Positions 51,744 to 61,060 of a DNA stretch of 64,000 nucleotides are shown here, one piece after another. The stretch comes from an uncultured Psychroserpens sp. Its GTDB lineage: Bacteria; Bacteroidota; Bacteroidia; Flavobacteriales; Flavobacteriaceae. Location: assembly GCF_947500255.1 (NCBI RefSeq), contig NZ_CANMRL010000006.1:212286-276285 (forward strand), read 5' to 3'. Both the position numbers and the translations under genes were made by a program. Each line of letters begins with the position of its first letter. Positions within the stretch are counted from its first letter, which is position 1. The notes under the pieces were generated by a model, which saw nothing but the letters and a program-made list of their open reading frames with translations, was not told the origin of the DNA and ran no database searches.

Positions 51744-52544
51744 ATGAATTGCAAGAATTGTAATAGTCAACTTTCAGGAGACTTTGATCATTTCTGCTCA
51801 AATTGCGGTGAACGTATCAATGCAAATCGACTTACAGTAAAGTCTATTGTTGCTTTATTTTTTTCCAATTTCTTAAGTTATGACAATAAATTCATCAAAA
51901 CATTTCGAGATCTTACCCTAAGACCAGAAAGCGTAATCAATAGTTATAATCAAGGTTTTAGAAGAAAGTATGTTAACGTTGTTAGTTACTTTGGCTTAAC
52001 AATTACACTTATTGGATTGCAATTTTTTGTATTCAGACGCTTCTTTCCTCAATTACTTAGTGTAGGTGACCTTATTGAAAATTCAGTACCTGTAAATAAT
52101 CAAATGTTTAACCCAGAAACATTTATTGATAATTTTTATCAATATCAAGGTTTATTAACTCTTGTATTTATTCCTGTTTATGCACTAAGCTCTAAACTAT
52201 TATTTTTAGATTCGAATCGCTATAATCTTGCCGAACATTTTGTCATTAACATCTATACCAATGCTCATTTTCTTATCTTTTGGTTTGTGTTAAGCATGAT
52301 TTCGATCTTTTTTAGCATTAATTATAATGTCTTTTCTCAGTTTGCCATCATCCCAATGTTGATTTACATGACCTACGTATTTAAAAGACTTTTTGATATA
52401 AAGACCTTTAATGCATTTATAAGAGTGGTTGCCTATTATCTTATTGTTCTTGTAGTTATGCTAGTATTTGCTGCTATAATAGGAATTTTATACGGCATCT
52501 ACTTGGGCGCCACAGGTCAAATAAAACCAATAGATTTACACTAA
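51744..52544 (+). CDS. DUF3667 membrane protein (first copy)
   Basis: A 266-residue protein. The N-terminal zinc ribbon MNCKNCNSQLSGDFDHFCSN (CxxC pair at 3/6, second pair CSNCG) is followed by a cytosolic stretch FLSYDNKFIKTFRDLTLRPESVI and four to five membrane helices. This is the DUF3667 layout of Bacteroidota, with unknown function. It starts directly after the cdaA stop, so it is likely cotranslated and perhaps linked to c-di-AMP signalling. Confidence 0.88.
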   Translation: MNCKNCNSQLSGDFDHFCSNCGERINANRLTVKSIVALFFSNFLSYDNKFIKTFRDLTLRPESVINSYNQGFRRKYVNVVSYFGLTITLIGLQFFVFRRFFPQLLSVGDLIENSVPVNNQMFNPETFIDNFYQYQGLLTLVFIPVYALSSKLLFLDSNRYNLAEHFVINIYTNAHFLIFWFVLSMISIFFSINYNVFSQFAIIPMLIYMTYVFKRLFDIKTFNAFIRVVAYYLIVLVVMLVFAAIIGILYGIYLGATGQIKPIDLH

Positions 52545-52545
52545 T

Positions 52546-53343
52546 ATGAATTGTAAAAACTGCCATATCGAACTCGCTTCAGAAAGCAATTTTTGTAATA
52601 ATTGTGGCGGAAAAGTAATACGAAATCGTCTTACTTTCAGAAACCTTTTTGAGCACATTAGTGAGACCTTTTTCAATTATGATAATAAATTGCTTCGCAC
52701 ATTTATAGATTTATTTAAAAAACCAGAAGCTGTTATTGACAGCTATGTGCAAGGCGTACGAAAACGTTATGTGAACCCTTTGAGTTTTTTAGGTATCACC
52801 TTAACATTAAGTGGATTATCTATATTTATTATAAAAAAATACTATTTAGAGTACCTCGATTTTTCAAAGTTGTTTACTTCTGAAATATTCAATAATCCAA
52901 CTTCTCAAAAAATGTTAGCCGATATGGCAAATGGAGGCAGTGCCTTTGAATATAATTCATTGATTATCTCAGCAATGATACCTATACTGGCCATTGTATC
53001 GGCTGTTGTTTTCTATGACAAACGCTATAATTTAACCGAACATATTATCCTTTACATGTATAGTATGTCGGCATTACTTTCGACCTCGGTCATTGTTGGT
53101 ATACTAGTACTATTAGTAATACCTGAGCATTATTTGGTTTATAGTATGCTATTTTATGTTATTATCTTTGCCTATCATTGCTATGCACTAAAACGTATAT
53201 TTAAGCTAAGCGCGTTACAATTATTTCTAAAGGTTTTACTGTTCTTTGCTGTGTTTATAGCACTTTATATTATACTCGTAATCATCATGACTATATTCTT
53301 AATAGCCACTGGAGGTATAAAAGATTATATTCCCAAAAAATAA
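52546..53343 (+). CDS. DUF3667 membrane protein (second copy)
   Basis: A 265-residue tandem paralogue of the previous gene. It has the same zinc ribbon (MNCKNCHIELASESNFCNN) and the same juxtamembrane motif (FFNYDNKLLRTFIDLFKKPEAVIDSY, then KRYVNPLSFLG), then membrane helices. The two copies have clearly diverged in their periplasmic loops. It is separated by 1 bp from the first copy. It may form a heteromeric membrane complex with it. Confidence 0.88.
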   Translation: MNCKNCHIELASESNFCNNCGGKVIRNRLTFRNLFEHISETFFNYDNKLLRTFIDLFKKPEAVIDSYVQGVRKRYVNPLSFLGITLTLSGLSIFIIKKYYLEYLDFSKLFTSEIFNNPTSQKMLADMANGGSAFEYNSLIISAMIPILAIVSAVVFYDKRYNLTEHIILYMYSMSALLSTSVIVGILVLLVIPEHYLVYSMLFYVIIFAYHCYALKRIFKLSALQLFLKVLLFFAVFIALYIILVIIMTIFLIATGGIKDYIPKK

Positions 53344-53345
53344 TT

Positions 53346-55112
53346 TTAGACAGCTTCAGCTTTCAAAAACTGTACCTCATAAAGGTTTCTGTAGTAACCG
53401 TTTTCAACTTTAAGCAACTCTTTGTGTGTACCTTTTTCTACAATTTTCCCAGCATCCATAACAATAATTTGATCTGCTTGTTGGATTGTTGCTAAACGGT
53501 GTGCAATAACAATTGACGTGCGACCTTCAGTAATTTTGTCTGTCGCATCCTGTATCAATTGTTCAGAATAAGAATCGACAGATGAAGTTGCTTCATCCAG
53601 AACAAGTATGCTCGGATTGGTCACATAAGCTCTAAGAAATGAAATAAGTTGACGTTGACCAGAAGACAACATAGCTCCGCGTTCTTTAACATTATAATGA
53701 TAGCCATTAGGAAGGCTTGATATGAATTTATGGATTCCAATATCTTTAGCAGCTTGTATAACTTCCTCTTCTGAAATATGAGGGTTTTTAAGTGTGATAT
53801 TATTAAGTATAGTGTCAGCAAACAAGAACACATCTTGAAGTACTACAGCAATTTGTGAACGCAATGATTTTAAAGTTAAACTTTTGATATCTGTCCCATC
53901 AATACAAATCGTACCATCATTAATATCGTAAAAACGGTTTAATAAATTGATGATAGTTGACTTTCCAGCACCTGTAGCTCCAACAATAGCAACTGTTTCT
54001 CCTGCCTTAACATCTAATGAAATACCTTTAAGAACCTCTTCATCTTTAATATATGAAAAGCGCACCTCTTTAAATGTTATATCACCTCTAAACTCTTGAG
54101 CAATCGCTTCCCCAGAATCATCTATTTGTGATGTAGTGTCTAAAACTTTAAATACACGATCGGCTGCCACCATTCCCATTTGGAGGGTGTTGAATTTATT
54201 GGCTATCTGATTTAAAGGTCTAAACAACATAGGCACAAACATGATAAAAGCTGTTAAATCTCCTATGGTAACTGTATTTTTAAAAACTACCATTAATCCT
54301 CCTACCCAAACAATAGTTCCCAATGTAATGGAAGACAATAAATCAGCAATAGGAAAAAATACAGAGTTATACCATACGGTTTTTAACCAACCCTTTTTGT
54401 GACGCTCATTTATAGCTTTAAATTTTTCAAATTCTGTATCTTCTCTAGTAAATAGTTGAAGTATTTTCATTCCTGTAACACGCTCTTGCACAAAAGAATT
54501 CAAATTAGACACTTCATTACGCACCTCTTCAAAAGCACGTTTCATATATTTCTGAAATATCTTTGTCGCAAATAAGATAATAGGCATGGTTGCAAAAGCA
54601 ATTAGGCTCAATTTCCAATTTAAATAAAACATAGCTGCAGCAACTGCTAACATTTTAAGAAGATCGCTAAAAATCATAAACAGTCCTTGCCCAAAGATAT
54701 CAGCAATACGCTCCATATCTGTAACTGTTCTTGTGATTAAAACTCCAACTGAGGAGTTATCATAATATTTCATTTTAAAATTCAGAACATGGTCATACAA
54801 TTTGACGCGAATGTCTTTAACAACAGATTGCCCTAACCAACTTGCATAATAAATAAATAATAATTGACTTATTACTTCAAAAATCAATAGGCCTAACATT
54901 ACTAAAATCCAAAATAGAAATCCGTCATAAGCTTTTATAACAACATAGTCATCAATAGCTTTTTGGAGAACTAATGGTCGAGCAACTCCAAAAAGAGCAA
55001 GACCAATAACACATAGCAAGGATCCAAAAAACACTAACTTGTAAGGCTTAATGTACTGTAGTAATCGCTTGAATAATGTTAAATCAAAAGCTTTAGTCTT
55101 TTTGTTTTCCAT
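53346..55112 (-). CDS. ABC exporter, fused permease-ATPase (MsbA/MdlB-like)
   Basis: A 588-residue half-transporter. Six membrane helices lie in residues 30-310, and the ATPase domain follows from about 345 with Walker A VGATGAGKST, signature LSSGQRQ (variant of LSGGQ), Walker B ILVLDEATSSVD and the H-loop IAHRLATI. It probably works as a homodimer exporting a lipid or drug; the substrate is unknown. It is adjacent to truA on the same strand with no gap. Confidence 0.93.
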   Translation of the reverse strand: MENKKTKAFDLTLFKRLLQYIKPYKLVFFGSLLCVIGLALFGVARPLVLQKAIDDYVVIKAYDGFLFWILVMLGLLIFEVISQLLFIYYASWLGQSVVKDIRVKLYDHVLNFKMKYYDNSSVGVLITRTVTDMERIADIFGQGLFMIFSDLLKMLAVAAAMFYLNWKLSLIAFATMPIILFATKIFQKYMKRAFEEVRNEVSNLNSFVQERVTGMKILQLFTREDTEFEKFKAINERHKKGWLKTVWYNSVFFPIADLLSSITLGTIVWVGGLMVVFKNTVTIGDLTAFIMFVPMLFRPLNQIANKFNTLQMGMVAADRVFKVLDTTSQIDDSGEAIAQEFRGDITFKEVRFSYIKDEEVLKGISLDVKAGETVAIVGATGAGKSTIINLLNRFYDINDGTICIDGTDIKSLTLKSLRSQIAVVLQDVFLFADTILNNITLKNPHISEEEVIQAAKDIGIHKFISSLPNGYHYNVKERGAMLSSGQRQLISFLRAYVTNPSILVLDEATSSVDSYSEQLIQDATDKITEGRTSIVIAHRLATIQQADQIIVMDAGKIVEKGTHKELLKVENGYYRNLYEVQFLKAEAV

Positions 55113-55862
55113 TTAATTTCCTTCTAGTTTTATATGTTTTGGATAGTCTACATTAACGAGATATAACCCGTGAGCAGGGACCGAAAAACCGGCCTCACTT
55201 CTATCTTTAGATTTTATAATATCATGCAAACATTCCAATTCTAACTTACCTAAACCAATGTTAATGAGTGTGCCAACTATAGCGCGAACCATATTTCTTA
55301 GAAAACGATCTGCTTTGATCGTAAATAATAGTTCGTTGTTCTCAATAGTCCAATGAGCTTGCATGAGTTTACAATGATACGTTTTTACATCTGTATTTAC
55401 CTTCGAAAAGCATTGAAAATCGCTATACTGCAATAGGATATCGCAAGCTTTGTTCATTAACTCCACATCCAATGGTTTATGTAGAGCATAGGAAAAATCA
55501 AAATTGAAGACATTTTTTTTGGTAGAAACCCTATAATGATATGTTCTACTCAAAGCGTCAAAACGTGCATGAGCATCATTAGAAACTTCAAATATGTTTT
55601 TAACAGCAATATCCTTCGGAAGGAAAGAATTCAACTTGAATACAAAATTATCTGAAAACTTCTGTTCGGTATCAAAATGAGCAAATAGCTGCGAGGCATG
55701 AACTCCAGCATCTGTTCTACCTGCTCCCATTATTGAAATATCATGTTTCAATAAAGTCGATAAAGCCTTCTCTACAACTTCCTGTACAGAAATGGCGTCA
55801 GGCTGATTTTGCCACCCATGATATGCTTTTCCGTTGTATGATAATTCGATAAAAAAACGCAA
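55113..55862 (-). CDS. truA: tRNA pseudouridine(38-40) synthase
   Basis: A 249-residue enzyme that converts U38-U40 of the anticodon stem to pseudouridine. The catalytic motif GAGRTDAGVHASQ (Asp51) and FLRNMVRAIVGTLI are intact. The start is a TTG at 55862, needed to include the conserved RFFIELSYNGKAYHGWQ beginning. It is followed immediately by the ABC exporter gene. Confidence 0.95.
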   Translation of the reverse strand: MRFFIELSYNGKAYHGWQNQPDAISVQEVVEKALSTLLKHDISIMGAGRTDAGVHASQLFAHFDTEQKFSDNFVFKLNSFLPKDIAVKNIFEVSNDAHARFDALSRTYHYRVSTKKNVFNFDFSYALHKPLDVELMNKACDILLQYSDFQCFSKVNTDVKTYHCKLMQAHWTIENNELLFTIKADRFLRNMVRAIVGTLINIGLGKLELECLHDIIKSKDRSEAGFSVPAHGLYLVNVDYPKHIKLEGN

Positions 55863-55981
55863 TAGAAACCTTACTTTTGTAAAAGCACAAAGATAAATGT
55901 TTTTGTCGCTTTATAATCGCTATTAACATAATTAAAAGGTTTTCCGAAGAAAACCTTACAACTACAAAATGAAGCCATTTT

Positions 55982-56476
55982 ATGACAAAAATCCTACTGC
56001 TATCAGATACACATAGTTACATCGATGAAGCTATTTTAAAATATGTTAAACAAGCAGATGAAGTATGGCATGCTGGAGACATTGGAGATTTAAGCGTTAC
56101 AGATGCTATCAAAGCGCTTAAGCCTTTGCGTGCTGTTTATGGAAACATTGATGATGCGAAAGCTAGAGTTGAATTTCCTGAAAATAATCGGTTCATGTGT
56201 GAAGGCGTTGATGTTTGGATAACTCATATTGGTGGCTACCCTCCAAAATATAATATGCGGACTCGACATATAATCAAAGAGCATCCTCCTCGCATTTTTA
56301 TTTCTGGACATTCACATATTTTAAAGGTTATACCTGATAAGCGTTATAATTTAATCCACATGAATCCAGGCGCAGTAGGCAAGCATGGCTTTCATAAAAT
56401 AAGAACAATGCTTCGTTTTACAATAGATGGCAAAAAAATTGAGAACCTTGAAGTCATAGAGTTTCCAAAAAGATAA
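55982..56476 (+). CDS. Metallophosphoesterase (YfcE/MJ0936 type)
   Basis: A 164-residue phosphoesterase with all metal-site motifs: LLSDTHSY, WHAGDIGD, VYGNIDD, and ISGHSHILK followed by HMNPGAVGKHG. The family hydrolyses phosphodiesters with Mn; the natural substrate is unknown. It is a single gene, divergent from truA. Confidence 0.92.
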   Translation: MTKILLLSDTHSYIDEAILKYVKQADEVWHAGDIGDLSVTDAIKALKPLRAVYGNIDDAKARVEFPENNRFMCEGVDVWITHIGGYPPKYNMRTRHIIKEHPPRIFISGHSHILKVIPDKRYNLIHMNPGAVGKHGFHKIRTMLRFTIDGKKIENLEVIEFPKR

Positions 56477-56500
56477 TTCAACCTTTTAAAAACAATAAAA

Positions 56501-56526
56501 AAACCCAAGGTCTTCACCTTGGGTTT
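56501..56526 (-). terminator. Terminator of the DUF4293 gene
   Basis: A perfect 11-bp stem (AAACCCAAGGT 56501-56511, ACCTTGGGTTT 56516-56526) with loop CTTC. The T run is on the minus strand, so it mainly serves the DUF4293 gene; it also lies after the phosphoesterase. Confidence 0.8.
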
Positions 56527-56555
56527 ACGCACTAAAATAATTAAGATAATAGGGT

Positions 56556-56966
56556 TTATCGTAATCGATCAACAGATTTCACGAGGTCTTCATCCTTTTT
56601 TATGGCTTTATTGGCTAAGACCAATAACACGATAGATAAAATAGGTATGAATATCCCAACACCTTTCTCTGAGATTTGACTCTCTCCAGGTGGCATTAGC
56701 AATTGATATACAAAAAATCCTAATAAAATAAAGTTTAATATGATGTTGAGTCGGCCCAAAACAAATTGAAGCTTCCTATTTTTAAAACAAAAAATTGAAA
56801 TTAAAGATAATAAAGCAGATCCTAAAAACAAACCTAAATACAAGTGTTCATCTTTTGCGTAAACCACAACATCTTCTACCTTAGTCCACAAATGAAATAC
56901 AAATATTAAACCTGCAGAAACTCCTGCTGCAAATAAAAGATATATGGATTGTATACGTTGAATCAT
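56556..56966 (-). CDS. DUF4293 membrane protein
   Basis: A 136-residue protein with four membrane helices. It begins MIQRIQSIYLLFAAGVSAGL, the diagnostic start of DUF4293, a Bacteroidota inner-membrane family of unknown function commonly found next to rho, as here. The cytosolic tail ANKAIKKDEDLVKSVDRLR is also typical. It is divergent from rho across a 221-bp leader region. Confidence 0.92.
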   Translation of the reverse strand: MIQRIQSIYLLFAAGVSAGLIFVFHLWTKVEDVVVYAKDEHLYLGLFLGSALLSLISIFCFKNRKLQFVLGRLNIILNFILLGFFVYQLLMPPGESQISEKGVGIFIPILSIVLLVLANKAIKKDEDLVKSVDRLR

Positions 56967-57187
56967 TTATAATTATCAATAATAAGGCACAAAATTAATA
57001 GTTTCTTTTTAAAAGTAGTATTAAATTTTAAAAATAAAATTGTATTATTGCATAAACAATGCGTTACCTACAGTGTAGCAGGTTGTTAATCTTCAGATTT
57101 TTTTCAAATTTTTCCCATTTTATATTTTTCAGAAAAGTAAGAAACTAATCCATTTCAAAGAATAAACTTAATTAGTACACATTATAC

Positions 57188-58828
57188 ATGTTCGAAATTT
57201 CCGAATTAAAAGCAAAGAAGCTTCCTGAACTTCAGGAAATCGCTCAAAAATTGAACGTTCCTAAATACCGTTCGTTAAAAAAACTGGATCTCGTTTACCA
57301 AATCTTAGACTTCCAAGCAGCCAATCCAGATGCTGTAAAAAAAGAAGTAGCAGCTCCTGCTCAGAAACAGGAACAGAAGAAACCTGCACCGCAACAAAGA
57401 AAGCCTAGAGCTCGTGTTGAAAAAAAACAAGATGATCAAAAACAGGATCAAAAACCTGCACAGCAGCAGAAGATGAACCTAGAAGAGAAAAAAGAGGATA
57501 ACTCTCCTAAATCTCATCCTAAGGACAAAAAAGACAATAGAAACAATAATCAGAGAGGTGATAATCGTTCTAAAAACTCTAATGACAATAAGCAAAATAA
57601 TCGTCAGAAGAATGATAATAAACAGAACAATCCGCGCTCTAAAGATGGTAATCAACATAAAAACAACGGTAACAAAGACAGTCGCAACCGTTATAGAGAG
57701 CCAGATTTTGAATTTGATGCTATCATTGAAAGTGAAGGTGTATTAGATATTATGCAAGATGGTTACGGATTTTTACGTTCATCTGATTATAACTATCTAT
57801 CGTCACCCGATGATATTTACGTATCTCAGTCTCAAATTCGTCTATTTGGATTAAAAACAGGAGATACAGTTCTAGGTCATGTAAGACCACCAAAAGAAGG
57901 CGAGAAATATTTCCCCTTAATCAAGGTTAGTAAAATTAATGGTCAAAAACCAGAAGTTGTAAGAGATCGTGTATCTTTTGAACATTTAACACCTCTGTTT
58001 CCTCAGGAAAAATTCAATATTGCAGAAAAGCAAAGTACGATTTCAACACGTATCATGGATTTGTTTTCTCCTATCGGAAAAGGACAACGTGGTATGATTG
58101 TTTCTCAGCCAAAAACTGGTAAGACCATGTTATTAAAGGATGTTGCAAATGCTATTGCTGCAAATCATCCTGAAGTATATCAAATGATTTTATTAATTGA
58201 CGAACGCCCAGAAGAGGTAACAGATATGCAACGTAATGTTCGTGGTGAAGTAATTGCTTCTACCTTTGATAAGGAAGCACATGAGCATGTGAAAATTGCG
58301 AATATTGTATTAGAAAAAGCGAAACGCCTTGTAGAGTGTGGTCATGATGTAGTCATCTTATTAGATTCAATTACACGTTTGGCAAGAGCTTACAATACAG
58401 TTCAACCAGCATCTGGAAAAATATTAAGTGGTGGTGTAGACGCAAATGCGCTTCATAAACCAAAACGATTTTTTGGTGCTGCCCGTAATATAGAAAATGG
58501 TGGTTCATTAACTATAATTGCTACAGCATTAACAGAAACTGGCTCTAAAATGGACGAAGTTATCTTCGAAGAATTTAAAGGAACAGGTAATATGGAATTG
58601 CAATTAGATCGTAAGATATCTAACCGTCGTATTTTCCCTGCAATTGATTTAACATCATCTAGTACACGTCGTGATGATATCCTATTAGATGAAACTACAA
58701 TTCAAAGAATGTGGGTAATGAGAAAATATCTTGCCGATATGAATCCTGTAGAAGCTATGGAATTTATTAACGATAGATTTAAACAAACAAGAAATAATGA
58801 AGAGTTTTTGGTATCTATGAATGGCTAA
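57188..58828 (+). CDS. rho: Transcription termination factor Rho
   Basis: A 546-residue hexameric RNA helicase. It has a Rho_N domain (7-46), then a low-complexity insert of about 120 residues rich in Gln, Lys and Asn (about 50-170), the RNA-binding cold-shock-like domain ([15 protein letters not shown], 183-197), and the ATPase domain with Walker A region SQPKTGKT (306-313) and [10 protein letters not shown]. The insert is characteristic of Bacteroidota Rho. The long 220-bp leader allows for self-attenuation. A strong intrinsic terminator follows. Confidence 0.96.
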   Translation: MFEISELKAKKLPELQEIAQKLNVPKYRSLKKLDLVYQILDFQAANPDAVKKEVAAPAQKQEQKKPAPQQRKPRARVEKKQDDQKQDQKPAQQQKMNLEEKKEDNSPKSHPKDKKDNRNNNQRGDNRSKNSNDNKQNNRQKNDNKQNNPRSKDGNQHKNNGNKDSRNRYREPDFEFDAIIESEGVLDIMQDGYGFLRSSDYNYLSSPDDIYVSQSQIRLFGLKTGDTVLGHVRPPKEGEKYFPLIKVSKINGQKPEVVRDRVSFEHLTPLFPQEKFNIAEKQSTISTRIMDLFSPIGKGQRGMIVSQPKTGKTMLLKDVANAIAANHPEVYQMILLIDERPEEVTDMQRNVRGEVIASTFDKEAHEHVKIANIVLEKAKRLVECGHDVVILLDSITRLARAYNTVQPASGKILSGGVDANALHKPKRFFGAARNIENGGSLTIIATALTETGSKMDEVIFEEFKGTGNMELQLDRKISNRRIFPAIDLTSSSTRRDDILLDETTIQRMWVMRKYLADMNPVEAMEFINDRFKQTRNNEEFLVSMNG

Positions 58829-58850
58829 ATACATAAAAACTTAATACAAC

Positions 58851-58885
58851 AAAAAACTCTTAATATAGTATTAAGAGTTTTTTTT
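58851..58885 (+). terminator. Terminator of rho
   Basis: ACTCTTAATA (58856-58865) and TATTAAGAGT (58869-58878) form a perfect 10-bp stem with loop TAG and a run of T. Confidence 0.85.
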
Positions 58886-58931
58886 ATGAATAAAAACAAA
58901 TAACTCGTTTGTTGAGAATACATCACATAAA

Positions 58932-58958
58932 AAAAGCTTCTCACAATGAGAAGCTTTT
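58932..58958 (-). terminator. Terminator of rpsT
   Basis: AAAAGCTTCTCA (58932-58943) and TGAGAAGCTTTT (58947-58958) form a perfect 12-bp stem. The T tract lies on the minus strand, 27 bp past the rpsT stop. Confidence 0.85.
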
Positions 58959-58984
58959 ATAATTTTAATTATAATAAGTTCTTG

Positions 58985-59239
58985 TTAGCTTAGGGAAGCT
59001 ACATGCTTAGTTAATTTCGACTTCAAATTAGCTGCTTTATTATCATGAATGATATTGTTCTTAGCTAATTTATCTATCATTGAAATAACTGAAGGCAAGT
59101 ACTCTTTTGCGTCTTTAGCCTTTTCCATATCACGTAATCTCTTGATAGCTCCACGAGTAGTTTTGTGTTGGTATCTATTACGTAAACGTTTAGCTTCGTT
59201 ACTTCTAATTCTTTTTAATGCTGACTTATGATTTGCCAT
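58985..59239 (-). CDS. rpsT: 30S ribosomal protein S20
   Basis: An 84-residue basic helical protein: MANHKSALKRIRSNEAKRLR, then NRYQHKTTRGAIKRLRDME and NIIHDNKAANLKSKLTKHVA. It binds the 5' and 3' minor domains of 16S rRNA. The length is normal. It lies between tRNA-Glu and the convergent rho gene and has its own terminator. Confidence 0.97.
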   Translation of the reverse strand: MANHKSALKRIRSNEAKRLRNRYQHKTTRGAIKRLRDMEKAKDAKEYLPSVISMIDKLAKNNIIHDNKAANLKSKLTKHVASLS

Positions 59240-59265
59240 TGTATTTTCTTTCTTATTAAAAATTG

Positions 59266-59337
59266 TAGCCCGTAGGGGAATCGAACCCCTCTTACCAGGA
59301 TGAAAACCTGGCGTCCTAGCCGATAGACGAACGGGCC
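59266..59337 (-). tRNA. tRNA-Glu (anticodon TTC)
   Basis: A 72-nt minus-strand cloverleaf. Acceptor GGCCCGT pairs with ACGGGCT (first pair G-U). The anticodon stem CCAGG/CCTGG encloses TTTTCAT, giving TTC, and the T arm is GGGGTTCGATTCCCC. CCA is not encoded. It lies 26 bp upstream of rpsT, so the two may share a transcript. Confidence 0.94.
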
Positions 59338-59481
59338 ATTTGAGTTATTTCATTTGTAGTTGGACATTTTATTAGTGTTCTAACTACAATTTCAAATGAA
59401 CATGCAATTACTCATTGCGGATGCAAAAATACAACTATTTTTAAATGTTGCAACACCTAAATAAACTTTTTTAAAAAAAAT

Positions 59482-60960
59482 TTAATACGCCTTAGCAAAT
59501 AACACCCTTTTCGTTGATGGTTTCCCACTGTAAACGCAGACTCCATCTATAGTTTTAGCATCCATTGGTATACATCTAATGGTCGCCTTTGTCAACTCTT
59601 TTATTTTTTGTTCTGTCTCCGCAGTACCATCCCAATGTGCAGAAATAAAACCAGTTTTGGACTCTAAAACATCTTTGAATGTTTCAAAATCATCAACTTC
59701 AGTGATATGCGTATCTCTAAAATTAAGCGCTTTATTAAATAGTTCATCTTGAATCACTCCTAATAATGAACTTATTGTAGATGACAGTTCAGACATTGAC
59801 ACAGTTTCTTTGCTTAAAGTATCACGCCTAGCTAATTCTACTGTTCCATTTTCTAGATCTTTAGGACCAATAGCTATTCTTAAAGGTACTCCTTGCAATT
59901 CATGCTGCGCAAACTTAGCCCCTGGTCTATGCGTTGTTCTAGAATCAAATTTACAAGTGACGCCTAGAGTTTTTAATTCTTTTATGATACCATTTGCCTT
60001 TTCAGTAATAGTATCTAGCTGCTCGTCATTTTTATAAATAGGAACAATCACCACTTGAAAAGGTGCTAAATTTGGAGGTAACACCAAACCTTTATCATCA
60101 CTGTGTGTCATAATTAAAGCTCCCATTAATCGCGTTGAAACACCCCACGACGTTGCCCAAACATGATCCAACTTCCCTTCATTGTTAGTAAATTTAACAT
60201 CAAAGGCCTTAGCAAAATTTTGCCCTAAGAAATGAGATGTTCCAGCCTGTAATGCCTTTCCGTCTTGCATTAAAGCCTCAATACAATAGGTTTCTTCAGC
60301 ACCTGCAAAACGCTCACTTTCTGTTTTCACACCTTTTATAACTGGTATAGCCATAAAATTTTCAGCAAATTCTGCGTAGACATTATTCATGAGTTCTGCT
60401 TCAACTAGTGCTTCTTTTTTAGTCGCATGAGCAGTATGTCCCTCTTGCCATAAAAATTCAGCAGTACGTAAAAATAACCGCGTTCTCATTTCCCAACGTA
60501 CCACATTGGCCCATTGGTTAATTAAAATTGGTAAGTCTCTATAACTTTGAATCCATCCTTTATATGTATTCCATATAATAGCTTCACTTGTAGGTCTAAC
60601 AACAAGTTCTTCTTCTAGTTTAGCCTCAGGATCAACTCGAAGCTTTCCTTTATTATCTGGATCATTTTGCAGCCTGTAATGTGTAACCACTGCACACTCT
60701 TTTGCAAAGCCTTCAGCATTTTTTTCTTCAGCTTCAAACAAGCTTTTTGGCACAAAAAGAGGAAAATAAGCATTTTGATGTCCTGTTTCTTTAAACATTC
60801 TATCTAATTCTGCTTGCATTTTTTCCCAGATTGCAAAGCCATAAGGTTTAATAACCATACATCCTCTTACCGCTGAATTCTCAGCTAAATCGGCCTTTAC
60901 GACCAATTCATTATACCATTTCGAATAGTCTTCTGCTCTACTTGTAAGGTTTTTACTCAT
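59482..60960 (-). CDS. proS: Prolyl-tRNA synthetase (eukaryote/archaeal-like short type)
   Basis: A 492-residue class II synthetase that charges tRNA-Pro. It opens [20 protein letters not shown] and has motif 2 ([21 protein letters not shown]), motif 3 ([16 protein letters not shown]) and the anticodon-binding domain (VVIVPIYKN). It lacks the editing domain of the long bacterial form, as is normal in Bacteroidota. Between it and the divergent lipoprotein lies the palindrome CACAAAATTTGTG (60975-60987). Confidence 0.96.
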   Translation of the reverse strand: MSKNLTSRAEDYSKWYNELVVKADLAENSAVRGCMVIKPYGFAIWEKMQAELDRMFKETGHQNAYFPLFVPKSLFEAEEKNAEGFAKECAVVTHYRLQNDPDNKGKLRVDPEAKLEEELVVRPTSEAIIWNTYKGWIQSYRDLPILINQWANVVRWEMRTRLFLRTAEFLWQEGHTAHATKKEALVEAELMNNVYAEFAENFMAIPVIKGVKTESERFAGAEETYCIEALMQDGKALQAGTSHFLGQNFAKAFDVKFTNNEGKLDHVWATSWGVSTRLMGALIMTHSDDKGLVLPPNLAPFQVVIVPIYKNDEQLDTITEKANGIIKELKTLGVTCKFDSRTTHRPGAKFAQHELQGVPLRIAIGPKDLENGTVELARRDTLSKETVSMSELSSTISSLLGVIQDELFNKALNFRDTHITEVDDFETFKDVLESKTGFISAHWDGTAETEQKIKELTKATIRCIPMDAKTIDGVCVYSGKPSTKRVLFAKAY

Positions 60961-61060
60961 TTTAAGTGTTTTGGCACAAAATTTGTGATAATGTTAAATA
61001 AAAAAATAGTTCAACAAAACTAACTATTTTTGTAATGTTCAACAATAAAAATCAAGAGAT

